From NCBI RefSeq assembly GCF_000170795.1, contig NZ_ABCM01000006.1, positions 62,001-126,000 on the forward strand: a stretch of DNA of 64,000 nt, in the 5' to 3' direction. This stretch comes from Pedobacter sp. BAL39 (GTDB lineage: Bacteria; Bacteroidota; Bacteroidia; Sphingobacteriales; Sphingobacteriaceae). Every line of letters begins with the position of its first letter. The stretch's first letter is position 1. The notes under the pieces are model-generated. The model was not told where the DNA came from, ran no database searches, and was given only the letters and a program-made list of their open reading frames with translations. Position numbers and translations under genes: made by a program. This document shows positions 1 to 9,084 of the stretch, in pieces.

Positions 1-2204
1 GTAACAACACCGTATCTCTTGCTACCTCCTACAAGACCTTGCTGGGCAGTGAGCGTAGTTTTCCAGAACACCCCCTTGGAAGGAATCCCCTCATTGTCAC
101 GCGTATCAAAAGACCATCCTGCCGTCAGTCCTGCATATAAACGGGTAGTAAAAACACCCTCCTGCGGATTAGCAGCATCAAAATCCCTGAAGAAACGTTC
201 ATCGTTACCCGATCTCGTGCTGGAGTAATAGGAGAATAAGGCACCACCTTCCACACGCCAATCCTGATCCAGATCTCTTCTAAGTTTAACGCTGGAGTTG
301 AGGTAGTCATAACGGTTCCTGAAATAAGAAATCCCATCTTCACGGTCATTTTCATCGTCATTATCAAAATCATCCTCGTCATCATCATCCTGAACATACC
401 GTGTATTATTCCCTATTCCGAAGAAGTTACTGATGTTTCCGGGACCAAGCATATTGGCATTGACGACGAGGTCATTATGACCGATCGCCTTTTTAAAGTC
501 GACTGTATAATCAAGGATAAAGGACTTCCTGCCGGTGTTGTAGTTGACCCATATTTCATGTTTAGAGGCATACGGGGACTTCCTGAAACCCTGTTTTTCA
601 ATAATATAACCAAGTCCCAGTTGTACCCCCTGATCAATGTTATAATTGAAGTTGAACAGCGGGCCCGACCGGTCATAAAGAAAACTTGTTTTATCAAATT
701 TGTTCACCAGCGTATCCTTTTCTAGCCTAAGCTTTACGTCACCTTTCGTTGGAAAGTCATTAGGTTCATCAGACCTGTCGTACACAAAAAGACCGGATTT
801 ATTGGAGACTTCATCAGCAACTTTAAACTCATCCTGATCATCGCCACCAATCATTCTGATGCGTATGGCCGATTTCGCAGCCCCTTTAACATCAAACACA
901 TCATTGCTAGCCAGACCAAAAAGGCGGATTTCCTTTGTGATGTGCTGATCGAAGGTACGGTCGTAAAACAGACGCCCTTTGCTGCCATCCTTTTTTATAT
1001 TAAAGATGCGCACCTGCACGTCGCCGTTATCAAGATGGCTGACTTCAAAATTTTCCTTTTTATCCGATCCTGGTACATCCACATAAATCGATAAGAAATG
1101 GTAATAATGTGTTGCCAGACTATCCAGCTTATCTCTGCGGGAGCTGAAGTTTGTGATCAGCTCCTGACCACAAAGACGGAATACAGTATCCGGCATCTGT
1201 CGGAATGACTTTTGGATCAGCTCATCAGTCATTTTTGACTGGACGATTTTCACTTCATCCTTCCAGTCCTGCAAAGACAACTCATTGAGAAAGAACCGGT
1301 CGAAGTAACGTTCATTAAAGCTCCAGTGGTCTACATCACGGATATCAGGGCTATAAGGCTGGAGGTGGGTTTTGAGCCACTGATGGGTAAGCACCCATGG
1401 AAATATGCCCGAAGTTTTATAGAAAACCTTATCCCTGTCGCGTGGCACAGGAAAGTAGGTTGTACCACTTTTTGTTTTCTCTTCCTGCCAGCGCCAGTTG
1501 TCCTCATGCCTGTCCCAGTCGCCCAGCAGAAAGTCGAGCAGCCTTGCCCGGAGGGTCATTTTCTGATCCGCACGCGTATCATTATCCTCCAGGATTTTAC
1601 GTTGAGTCTTCTCAGTATTGTCTGTTTTATCTTCAAAAGGAGAACGTTCCTCAAAGAGGTATACCGCATTGGCAAAGTCCTTACGGTAGTCCCCTAACCC
1701 CGGATCATCACCTATGTAAACGATCTCCGGAACCGCATGTGCCAGTCCAAGTGCTTCCGCCAGAGGTGGCACCACAAGTGCCGCAAAAGGATGATTGGTA
1801 GACACCTGATCCTGGGAAATATCTTTGGCAATGGTTTTACGGAGGTTAGCGGGAAGGCTGCGTTCCGCATATTTCTGAACCGTTCTGAGCACCCATTCTT
1901 TGCCCGACGCATCTCTAAGACGCAAAGAGCGGGTTTGCATCCCACCACCAAGTTTGACGATACTCAATCCACCTTTTTCTTTTTGCAGCTGCATGACGCG
2001 CATTTTTACAGGCGTAGCCCATATCTGGCGGTAGCTTTCACCCAGAAAGAAACGGTGACCAGGACCTACGTGGTTATATTCAGGAGCGATGGCGATGGTA
2101 ATAGAATCCCTGGTCGCTGGCTGCTGTGCCATGCTGATCGCCGGGCTGGTCATGATGGCAATATGGAACAGCAATGCTGTCCGAAGGTCCTTTTTTAGAC
2201 GCAT
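1..2204 (-). CDS. Outer membrane barrel protein with N-terminal kinase-like domain (partial, 3' end outside window)
   Basis: The gene starts at 2204 and runs off the left edge, giving about 734 codons without a stop. The first 26 residues look like a signal peptide ending in AMAQ. Residues about 80-300 resemble an atypical kinase: an N-lobe-like strand (KEWVLRTVQK), then GDWDRHEDNW at 228-237 and PRDRDKVF at 254-261. These resemble the catalytic Asp/His/Asn loop and metal-binding Asp of HipA/Fam20-type kinases. From about residue 500 the sequence alternates aromatic and polar residues like a beta-barrel (BamA/TamA-like outer membrane family). It ends 6 bp before the GAF gene's stop codon on the upstream side, so the two are probably cotranscribed. 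Kinase activity is inference. The barrel assignment rests on composition and on memory of Bacteroidota homologues. Confidence 0.7.
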   Translation of the reverse strand, partial: MRLKKDLRTALLFHIAIMTSPAISMAQQPATRDSITIAIAPEYNHVGPGHRFFLGESYRQIWATPVKMRVMQLQKEKGGLSIVKLGGGMQTRSLRLRDASGKEWVLRTVQKYAERSLPANLRKTIAKDISQDQVSTNHPFAALVVPPLAEALGLAHAVPEIVYIGDDPGLGDYRKDFANAVYLFEERSPFEDKTDNTEKTQRKILEDNDTRADQKMTLRARLLDFLLGDWDRHEDNWRWQEEKTKSGTTYFPVPRDRDKVFYKTSGIFPWVLTHQWLKTHLQPYSPDIRDVDHWSFNERYFDRFFLNELSLQDWKDEVKIVQSKMTDELIQKSFRQMPDTVFRLCGQELITNFSSRRDKLDSLATHYYHFLSIYVDVPGSDKKENFEVSHLDNGDVQVRIFNIKKDGSKGRLFYDRTFDQHITKEIRLFGLASNDVFDVKGAAKSAIRIRMIGGDDQDEFKVADEVSNKSGLFVYDRSDEPNDFPTKGDVKLRLEKDTLVNKFDKTSFLYDRSGPLFNFNYNIDQGVQLGLGYIIEKQGFRKSPYASKHEIWVNYNTGRKSFILDYTVDFKKAIGHNDLVVNANMLGPGNISNFFGIGNNTRYVQDDDDEDDFDNDDENDREDGISYFRNRYDYLNSSVKLRRDLDQDWRVEGGALFSYYSSTRSGNDERFFRDFDAANPQEGVFTTRLYAGLTAGWSFDTRDNEGIPSKGVFWKTTLTAQQGLVGGSKRYGVV

Positions 2205-2210
2205 AGATAT

Positions 2211-4571
2211 TTATTTTTTAAGCGTTACACCTACTCTTAGGGCTTTCAATCCTTCCACACCTTGTAATTCCTCGATATCAAGATATTCCACATCATCATT
2301 GAGAATTTTCAGTTTCTGCAGCGTGCGGATATAACCCAGGTATTCTGCAGCTTCCCAGCTGTTGAAATAGACGACGGCAATTTTCCCGGGCTGCGTGAGC
2401 CGTTCCGTAGTATCTTTAATATGAGCTTTATCAATCCTTTTTTTGACCATTTGGTAGCGGATGTTGTAACTACCTTCCACGTCAAAACGCTGTTCATCAA
2501 TCCTGAAGCTTACATCAATGAGCTTCTCATAGACAAAGATCAGCTGTGTAGTTTCCAGGGGCAGCGAAAAGTAAGGCGCCAGGCTATAAGTTGTTTTAGC
2601 GATCTCCGCCAGCACGCGCAGCTGCTTCAGACGAAAATCATGGAGCACCGCCGGCTTGAAGTTTTTATGTGGAGAGATGGACTGACCGAGATAGATGTCA
2701 AATTCTACTCCATCTGTTCTGAATTTCTCAAAATAGCAGGGATAGCTCTCTTGCAGTTCCGCATTAAAATCATCCAGGTGCCGGGATACCGCGAGGTTGA
2801 TCATCTGAAGACTTTTCTCATAGCGGTCGCGATGTTCATAAATACGACCATTTGAAGCTGTTTGTTCAAAATAATTATATACAATCGGTTTCAATTCAGG
2901 GTGAGCAAGTTTCAATTGGTCCATTGCCGTTGGGATCTGACGCTGCAGGTAATCCTCCATTTTCAGGATTTCATGATCTCCAAGATTCTCAAACTCTACT
3001 TTGTTCCACACCTGGTGTTTTTGAGGAAGCTCATGTTCAATAGAATTGCATACCACCTCTTTAATCTTTCCTAAAGCAAGCTGAAGCTGTTCAAAGTGAA
3101 GATAAAGATCTTTTCGGAGTGCCATATTACGGAGGACACTAGAGTTCCTGATGTCTACCGCACCATATAACGGATGAACATCTTTAAAATACACAGGCTC
3201 TACCGGGAGGTTCCTTGCCTTACCTCCCGTCTGCAGGTAATGGTAGGCAGCCTCATGGAAGCGCCATTGTACTGAAGGCTGAAGGGCGGTAAACTTATCT
3301 GTGATGACCTCTTCTATTTCTACGTTGAAATCAGAAATGATGTTTTGACAAAGCTGTGCAAGCAGTGAGAATGCCAGTTCAGTTTTTGCGATGGTATTAC
3401 CATTCAACTGATGCGCATCGCTGGTATAAAGCTCCAGACAGCCGACCAGTTTGGCATTGAAATACAATGGGAACAAAGCATAGGAAGTAATCCCTTTTTT
3501 GTCCAGTAAATGTAACATTGGATATTTCTCACTGTCCTCTTCACGGATATCAGGGAAAATCAATGTCCTTGGATTGATACTATATTCGTCAATGAGACGG
3601 ATATACTCCTCTTCATCCTGGCCTTCTTCCTTTGCCAGTTTGATCATGATGCTTTGAAAACCCCTGTTGTCATTGTTCAGTACACGGTTGTTCAGCTTGA
3701 CATAAGGAATCAGGTTAAATTCAATCTGATCCGTTCCGGCGAGTGTTTTCAGGGCTGTAGCAATCTCCTCCCCCTGCTGCAGGTTTTGCGATTCATGATG
3801 TTCGATGATGATGTTTTTGATCGACTCCAATGCGTACTCACCAGTAACATCGGTCATGGTCACAATGGCTATCCCTTCAATTTTGAAGATTTCCGGTGGA
3901 ATAAGTTTTTTAAGTACGGTGATGGTATTGCGCTCATCTTGAATATAGTCTTTTACAATTTTGAGGTCATATTCAGGCATCTTCACCGTTGTTTTAATAT
4001 CGATGAAACGGCTGTCTACGTCAAGACGGTAATACCTCAGAAGATGTGTTTCAGGGTCGACCATCGATTTGATGGTAAACGAGCTTGCTGTGAGTGAAAA
4101 GTTATAGAATCGCTGGAGGATCAGGTTGTAAAACGAGGAGATCAGACTTTTTTGCATTTCCATTCTGCTGGGCAGATTAAGGCCAGCCCTCAGCGTGCAG
4201 GTTTCCGGATCTACGAGAACATTGTAGAAAGCTTCCGTGCCATAATGAAAGTTTGGCGATATAGGGGTACCAAGCGCCCAGAGCTGGTGTTGCTCTTCAC
4301 TAATGATCGGCGACAGTGCCATATAGATCAACTCGAAAAGAGCATTATACTTGTGGACATTCTCCTGCTCAATGGGCTCATTCAGCTCCGGATATTGATT
4401 GAACTGTTCCAGTATGTATCTATAGAAATTGATCTTCGCAGTTTTCTCCCTGCTCGCCATATCTTCAACAAAGGCAATGAATGGCTTCAATGAAAGTTTG
4501 ATACTTGCTCCAATGGGCTTCTCTCCCAATCCTTTGATATCTTTACTCAGGTTTAGCGTTACAGCTCGCAT
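2211..4571 (-). CDS. GAF domain-containing protein
   Basis: This 786-residue soluble protein has no signal peptide or membrane segment. A GAF-like sensor domain is visible at about residues 300-410 (ITSYALFPLYFNAKLVGCLE is the typical GAF core strand pattern). The N- and C-terminal parts are mostly helical and I do not recognise them. No catalytic output domain (kinase, cyclase or GGDEF) can be seen, so it may act through protein contacts. It is first in a likely operon with the outer-membrane kinase-like/barrel gene downstream. A -7 box lies 72 bp upstream of its start. Proteins of this length with a central GAF domain occur in Sphingobacteria, but I know of no assigned function. Confidence 0.8.
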   Translation of the reverse strand: MRAVTLNLSKDIKGLGEKPIGASIKLSLKPFIAFVEDMASREKTAKINFYRYILEQFNQYPELNEPIEQENVHKYNALFELIYMALSPIISEEQHQLWALGTPISPNFHYGTEAFYNVLVDPETCTLRAGLNLPSRMEMQKSLISSFYNLILQRFYNFSLTASSFTIKSMVDPETHLLRYYRLDVDSRFIDIKTTVKMPEYDLKIVKDYIQDERNTITVLKKLIPPEIFKIEGIAIVTMTDVTGEYALESIKNIIIEHHESQNLQQGEEIATALKTLAGTDQIEFNLIPYVKLNNRVLNNDNRGFQSIMIKLAKEEGQDEEEYIRLIDEYSINPRTLIFPDIREEDSEKYPMLHLLDKKGITSYALFPLYFNAKLVGCLELYTSDAHQLNGNTIAKTELAFSLLAQLCQNIISDFNVEIEEVITDKFTALQPSVQWRFHEAAYHYLQTGGKARNLPVEPVYFKDVHPLYGAVDIRNSSVLRNMALRKDLYLHFEQLQLALGKIKEVVCNSIEHELPQKHQVWNKVEFENLGDHEILKMEDYLQRQIPTAMDQLKLAHPELKPIVYNYFEQTASNGRIYEHRDRYEKSLQMINLAVSRHLDDFNAELQESYPCYFEKFRTDGVEFDIYLGQSISPHKNFKPAVLHDFRLKQLRVLAEIAKTTYSLAPYFSLPLETTQLIFVYEKLIDVSFRIDEQRFDVEGSYNIRYQMVKKRIDKAHIKDTTERLTQPGKIAVVYFNSWEAAEYLGYIRTLQKLKILNDDVEYLDIEELQGVEGLKALRVGVTLKK

Positions 4572-4642
4572 GCTTATATTCTTTATCGGATCCGATCACT
4601 TAGATCACCGGATAAACTATTTATTACAGTTAAATTTAGCTA

Positions 4643-4650
4643 CAAATGTA
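4643..4650 (-). promoter_or_regulatory. -7 promoter box (TACATTTG) for the GAF gene
   Basis: On the minus strand this is an exact match to the Bacteroidota -7 consensus TAnnTTTG. It is mirrored by a second TACATTTG on the plus strand at 4656-4663, so the two form a perfect 8-bp inverted repeat with a 5-bp spacer. No clear -33 TTTG is present. The leader would be about 65 nt. Confidence 0.5.
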
Positions 4651-4686
4651 CAATCTACATTTGCTACGCGGGTAAAACGAAGGTAA

Positions 4687-5604
4687 TTATTGAACTGTTT
4701 CCGAAGCCATATCCTTACCAGGATGATACTTGAATTTCAGGATATTACCATTTGTCAATTCATCTCCTTCATTAGAGATGTACATGTTGTGCTGGTTATC
4801 GAAGGCCAGCCCCTCCGGCTGATTAAAAGTCGAAGAATTGAGGCGGTGCACTTCTTTAATGTTCCACTGCGCATCGGCTACCAGCAGCAATTTATTGACA
4901 GAAGAAAGGATGTACCACTGCTTAGTTAATAGATTTTTTGACAATGCTGAGGGATTAAGGCTTGCCTTGAGCTTCGGATTGAGCTCCTTGATAGGATTCA
5001 AATCTACAGTAAACTCCCCCGCCGGGTTTAGTTGGATGTTATTGCCGGCACTATCCGCAGAAAACTGAAAATCAAATACATATCCACTTACCTTTTTAGC
5101 CTTTTTATCAGAAGGACAAGCTTTGCAGAGTATGTACACCTGATTCGTTTCAGGATCGGCATACAGACTCTCATATTCCCCTTTTGGTACGATCTTCTTA
5201 AACTCCTTTACGGCTTTAGTTTCTTCCTTTGACGATTCCGAGACGGGAAACACGTATACAGAGCCATTGCTTTTCAGCACCAGTACCTGATCTTTAAGAA
5301 TAGCCAGATCTTCGTAATCACCTTTAGAAGCGAAATGTGTATTGTGTTGCTTTTTTATGTCCCATTTTTGCCTGAAGAGTTTCCCATCTTCATCCTGAAT
5401 AGAATATATCGTATCCGGATTTCCATTATGTAAGGCTACGCCTGATATTTCAAGCAGACTTTCGGGCATATTGAACTTGTCGGCTTGCTCAAGATCATAT
5501 CCTCTGGGATTGGTAAATTTATTCTTCGGGGGCTTACAACCACACAAAGTTACCAGGGACAGTAAGGGTAGTATATATATAAGGTGAGTAGATGTTTTGT
5601 TCAT
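4687..5604 (-). CDS. Lipoprotein with SdiA-regulated/esterase-like propeller domain
   Basis: The 305-residue product begins with a lipoprotein signal whose lipobox Cys is in LVTLCGCKPP. The mature part has repeating beta segments such as ISGVALHNGNPDTIYSIQDE and FNQPEGLAFDNQHNMYISNE. These are typical of the SdiA-regulated/phytase-like propeller family, in which each blade reports 'predicted versus observed' strand motifs with Asp/Asn loops. The protein is probably anchored at the cell envelope. It is the last gene of an operon that starts with the HD-PycTM gene and continues through ppk1, with 16 bp between the ppk1 stop and this start. Its substrate is unknown. A link to polyphosphate or organic phosphate is only suggested by context. 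Confidence 0.75.
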   Translation of the reverse strand: MNKTSTHLIYILPLLSLVTLCGCKPPKNKFTNPRGYDLEQADKFNMPESLLEISGVALHNGNPDTIYSIQDEDGKLFRQKWDIKKQHNTHFASKGDYEDLAILKDQVLVLKSNGSVYVFPVSESSKEETKAVKEFKKIVPKGEYESLYADPETNQVYILCKACPSDKKAKKVSGYVFDFQFSADSAGNNIQLNPAGEFTVDLNPIKELNPKLKASLNPSALSKNLLTKQWYILSSVNKLLLVADAQWNIKEVHRLNSSTFNQPEGLAFDNQHNMYISNEGDELTNGNILKFKYHPGKDMASETVQ

Positions 5605-5620
5605 AATTTTTCATTTGGGT

Positions 5621-7633
5621 TTACACTGGCATAATCCCCTGCAAGGACACTTCTTCCCGAAGCAAGTGGTAAATCTCTTCCTGAGAACGACGTGGAGAAG
5701 GGGCATTGACAGACACGTTTTGCAGGGAGGAATCCATCATCACGGCTTGGAGTGTGTCTTCAAGCTGCAAGGTAATCATTTTTAAAATAATGCTCTTCAA
5801 AGCAATATCATACAATGGGAAACATACCTCTATACGGTTGTAAATATTGCGGTTCATCCAATCTGCAGAGCCCATATAAATATCATCTGCACCGTTATTG
5901 TTAAATATAAAGACACGTCCATGTTCAAGGAACCGGTCTACAATTCTTCTTACGGTAATATTTTCACTAAGACCTGCAACGCCAGGAATGAGGCAGCAGA
6001 TGCCACGTACAATGAGCTGGACCTTTACGCCTGCCTGAGAAGCTTCATATAGTTTGGAAATGAGCTTCTGCTCTTCCAGGTTATTCATTTTTATGGTAAT
6101 CCCTGCAGATTTACCTTCCCTAACATGATCAATTTCTCGCTGAATAAGCGCTAGAAACATCTGTTGAAGATTAAACTGAGCAACAAGGAGATGCTCAAAA
6201 GAGATGTTATCTTCCAGAGCGGGTTTCTTTTTCTTTTTGCTAAGGAATCCGAAAAGTGATTCCAGTTCCCACAGCATAGGCTGGTGTGCAGTAAGCAGAA
6301 TATGGTCGGTATAAAACTTTGCCGTACTCTCGTTCAGGTTTCCCGTGGCGAGGAGTCCGAGGTATTGTAATTCATCGGCATGACGTCTTTTGACCAGCGC
6401 CACTTTGGCATGTACCTTGAGGTCGATACTGCTGTAGATGATTTTTACGCCAGCGGCTTTCATCTGCTTGGCCCACTTGATGTTATTGGCCTCGTCAAAG
6501 CGGGCTTTAAGTTCAACCAGCACCATTACCTTTTTGCCGTTTTTTGCAGCCGTCATGAGGGCATTGACAATTCTGGAATTGCTGGCTACACGGTAAAGCG
6601 TGGTATAGATTTCCTCAACTTTAGGATCGCTGGAAGCTTCGTTAAAAAACCGGAGCACGGCGTCATAGTTCTGATAAGGAACGTTGACAAGCATATCCTT
6701 TTTCAGGATGTGATCAAAGATAGTTTCTTTTTCAGCAATGCTGACTGCTTTTGCCGCAGGCCATTTGGGGTAAGCATAAACATCCCCGAGGGGAAAAGTA
6801 TTGAGATCCTTTAGGTTATGGTATGCTCCTCCCTGTACGACCGCTGCTTTATGGAGATTCAGCGCATAAATCATTCGGTATAAGTTCCTTAACGGCAACC
6901 CCGGCTCGTACAAAAAGCGGGTGGCAAAACCAAAATCGCGGACTTCAAGTTGCTTCTCCAGGGCAATGGTCATGTCCTCCTCATACTCCTGGCCGATCTT
7001 CAGAGCAGCATTTCTGGTAATTTTCAGATTGTAGGCACCTTCGATCTCATCTTCAGGAAACAAATAATAAAGGTGGTTTTTGATGATATCCTCCAAAAAA
7101 ACAATGTATTGTGCACCATCAGCAGAGATGGCGTACAAGCGCTGTAGCGTTTCCGAGGGAATGCTGATCAACTCCATGCGTTCCTGTCCGAGTCTATTTT
7201 TCAGAATGACTACCTGGTAGAGTTTATTGTTTTCAGCGAAGAAGCTGCTCAGGTCGTCGTCTATGCAGACGGAATGGATATAGGCAAGGATTTCGTTGAA
7301 AAAAAGATCAGCAACCTGTCCGCTGATCAGGTCCGGAATAGCCATGTTGTAACGCCAGTGGATTTTCATGGCTTCCAGCTCGGGAAGAATCTGCTGACTT
7401 ATAATTTCACCAAAACGCTGTTGTTGCGCATTGATCCTCTCTTTTGCCAGCTCTACATCCCAGATCATGACCGGCATGCGCACACGGTAAAACTCATCCA
7501 GATTAGAGGAATAAATGGAAAGGAACTTGATCCGTTCCAGGATAGGTACCTCAAGCCGGGTCGCTTCCATCAGCACACGTTCGTTGAAACTTAACCAGCT
7601 AAGATCCCTGTTATAAAATTCGACAGGTTCCAT
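5621..7633 (-). CDS. ppk1: Polyphosphate kinase 1
   Basis: PPK1 reversibly transfers the terminal phosphate of ATP to inorganic polyphosphate. The 670-residue protein opens with the family's N-terminal signature (FYNRDLSWLSFNERVL and YSSNLDEFYRVRMP). It shows both phosphorylated/catalytic His regions of the phospholipase-D-like C-terminal domains: DLKVHAKVALV near residue 410 and RFLEHGRVFIF near residue 570. The conserved GSADWMNRN follows the second His. Its length is close to the usual 690. It lies 5 bp after the HD-PycTM gene and just before a lipoprotein gene on the minus strand, so the three are probably cotranscribed. Confidence 0.97.
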   Translation of the reverse strand: MEPVEFYNRDLSWLSFNERVLMEATRLEVPILERIKFLSIYSSNLDEFYRVRMPVMIWDVELAKERINAQQQRFGEIISQQILPELEAMKIHWRYNMAIPDLISGQVADLFFNEILAYIHSVCIDDDLSSFFAENNKLYQVVILKNRLGQERMELISIPSETLQRLYAISADGAQYIVFLEDIIKNHLYYLFPEDEIEGAYNLKITRNAALKIGQEYEEDMTIALEKQLEVRDFGFATRFLYEPGLPLRNLYRMIYALNLHKAAVVQGGAYHNLKDLNTFPLGDVYAYPKWPAAKAVSIAEKETIFDHILKKDMLVNVPYQNYDAVLRFFNEASSDPKVEEIYTTLYRVASNSRIVNALMTAAKNGKKVMVLVELKARFDEANNIKWAKQMKAAGVKIIYSSIDLKVHAKVALVKRRHADELQYLGLLATGNLNESTAKFYTDHILLTAHQPMLWELESLFGFLSKKKKKPALEDNISFEHLLVAQFNLQQMFLALIQREIDHVREGKSAGITIKMNNLEEQKLISKLYEASQAGVKVQLIVRGICCLIPGVAGLSENITVRRIVDRFLEHGRVFIFNNNGADDIYMGSADWMNRNIYNRIEVCFPLYDIALKSIILKMITLQLEDTLQAVMMDSSLQNVSVNAPSPRRSQEEIYHLLREEVSLQGIMPV

Positions 7634-7638
7634 ATTGA

Positions 7639-8853
7639 CTACAAGGTCACTAAAAATGAGGCGATGATAAAGGCAACGACAGAGATGACGATGCCAAACA
7701 TAAATACATTATAGGCGATGCGCAACAGGCGATATTTGCGGCCAAGCACCACACCCTGTGAATAAAGGTCTTTGATGAGGCTGCCGTACAGGAATTCCCT
7801 GTCTTCCATCATCTTCCCCATACCCATCTCATAATCGGGGAGGCTCATCCTATAGAAGTTACCAAAAAAAAGCAGGTTAACCTTTTTCTTATTGATATCA
7901 TCTGGAGTAAAAACACCTTCCGGTATGGAGGGTCTTGTGGCCAGTATAGAAAATACCATGGTAACAACGCAGATGACTAACAACAGCAATGTTGGAATGA
8001 TCAGGTGTGGGTTATCTTCGAGTTTTCTAAGCAGGATACTAAGGATAACAGAAAGAATAATTGAATTGGTAGAGATCATGATGTGGGCCTTGTTATCGGC
8101 CATATCACTCAGTCGCTGATGATTGGTGGAAGTTATTCTGAACATCGTTTCAATACCACGTTCAGGACGGTCGCTTTTTTTCTTTTTTTCCACGTTTACT
8201 GTTTCTGTTTGTTTTTTTATTGAACTGCCTGTTGAAGGCAAAATGGTCAGTTTTGATTGTTTTTCGGCCTTACGTTCCAGTTCGGCAAGGTTTTCAGCTT
8301 TTTTTGCATTCAGCAAATTCTGGCAGTAAGTGGTATGGTAATGATGCGCCTTAAAAAGGGAAATGGTTTTCAATCGCCATTCGTCTTTGTCGAGGGACCT
8401 GCTGCAGAAGGCTTCCGCCTCTTTGCGCATCAGTCTGTTACGTTCTTTAAAACTGTTACTTCCAAGGTGATAAAGATCGGCATCACAGACAATTTGCTGC
8501 AGTAATCCATTCGGGCTCTGTGGCATTTTGGTGGCCATAATGCAATTGCGTATCTTCTCAATCAGCAATTCATCAACGCCTTTTTCAGCAAGGAAGGCTG
8601 CAGAAAGGTCTGCACCGCAGGACTCATGTTGGTTGCAATCATAAAAGTAACCGACATCATGGAACCAACTCGCAGCGACAACGACAAAAAAGTCTTCGTC
8701 AGACAACTGATAGTGATTGGCAATTTTAACTGCATTTTCTACTACCTGTTCTGTGTGTTCCAGATTATGATAAATGAGTTTGGCGTCAGTTTTAGCATGA
8801 AAGACACTGGCAACGTGTGCTCTGAGCTGATCTAATATTTCCCGATAATTCAT
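7639..8853 (-). CDS. HD-domain protein fused to a Pycsar-effector-type transmembrane domain (PycTM/DUF5706)
   Basis: The 404-residue product has an N-terminal HD phosphohydrolase domain. H29 and H33 lie in YHNLEHTEQ, the H65-D66 pair in FHDVGYFYD, and a further Asp in IVCDADLYHLG near 130. A Lys/Glu-rich linker (about 190-235) leads to a C-terminal domain with two membrane spans near 260-305, a conserved soluble stretch, and a last hydrophobic helix at 380-400. This part matches my memory of the PycTM/DUF5706 membrane effector domain of cyclic-pyrimidine (Pycsar) immunity. The HD part would hydrolyse a nucleotide or phosphate ester. No cyclase gene is adjacent, unlike canonical Pycsar loci. 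It heads the ppk1 operon. Confidence 0.8.
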   Translation of the reverse strand: MNYREILDQLRAHVASVFHAKTDAKLIYHNLEHTEQVVENAVKIANHYQLSDEDFFVVVAASWFHDVGYFYDCNQHESCGADLSAAFLAEKGVDELLIEKIRNCIMATKMPQSPNGLLQQIVCDADLYHLGSNSFKERNRLMRKEAEAFCSRSLDKDEWRLKTISLFKAHHYHTTYCQNLLNAKKAENLAELERKAEKQSKLTILPSTGSSIKKQTETVNVEKKKKSDRPERGIETMFRITSTNHQRLSDMADNKAHIMISTNSIILSVILSILLRKLEDNPHLIIPTLLLLVICVVTMVFSILATRPSIPEGVFTPDDINKKKVNLLFFGNFYRMSLPDYEMGMGKMMEDREFLYGSLIKDLYSQGVVLGRKYRLLRIAYNVFMFGIVISVVAFIIASFLVTL

Positions 8854-9023
8854 CTGGTCCCGTCTTGTTTATTTCCTTACGTATAGGTCATTCATCATGA
8901 ATAAATCCTATTAACAGTATAAATATGCGGGTTTTAATTATATTTTTTAAAATTAGTTTGAAAGATGGCAATACTTTTATGATTTAAGGCAGAAACAGCA
9001 GGTGATTTCTATCAGCCAAGAAG

Positions 9024-9037
9024 ATGATCGCGGTCAT
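9024..9037. promoter_or_regulatory. Putative Crp/Fnr-family operator upstream of ccoI
   Basis: ATGA-TCGCGG-TCAT is a 14-bp inverted repeat of the form ATGA-N6-TCAT, with the TGA/TCA core of Fnr-type sites. Its centre (9030.5) lies 29.5 bp before the first base of a -7-like box at 9060. The same spacing recurs at two other sites in the window. Confidence 0.6.
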
Positions 9038-9059
9038 ATTTATCCTAAACAGGAACCGG

Positions 9060-9067
9060 GAACTTTG
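9060..9067 (+). promoter_or_regulatory. -7-like promoter box (GAACTTTG) for ccoI
   Basis: One mismatch to TAnnTTTG, 18 bp before the ATG of ccoI. No -33 TTTG is at the expected distance, which fits a promoter that depends on an activator bound at 9024-9037. Confidence 0.45.
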
Positions 9068-9084
9068 AGGAATATCAATTTCTT

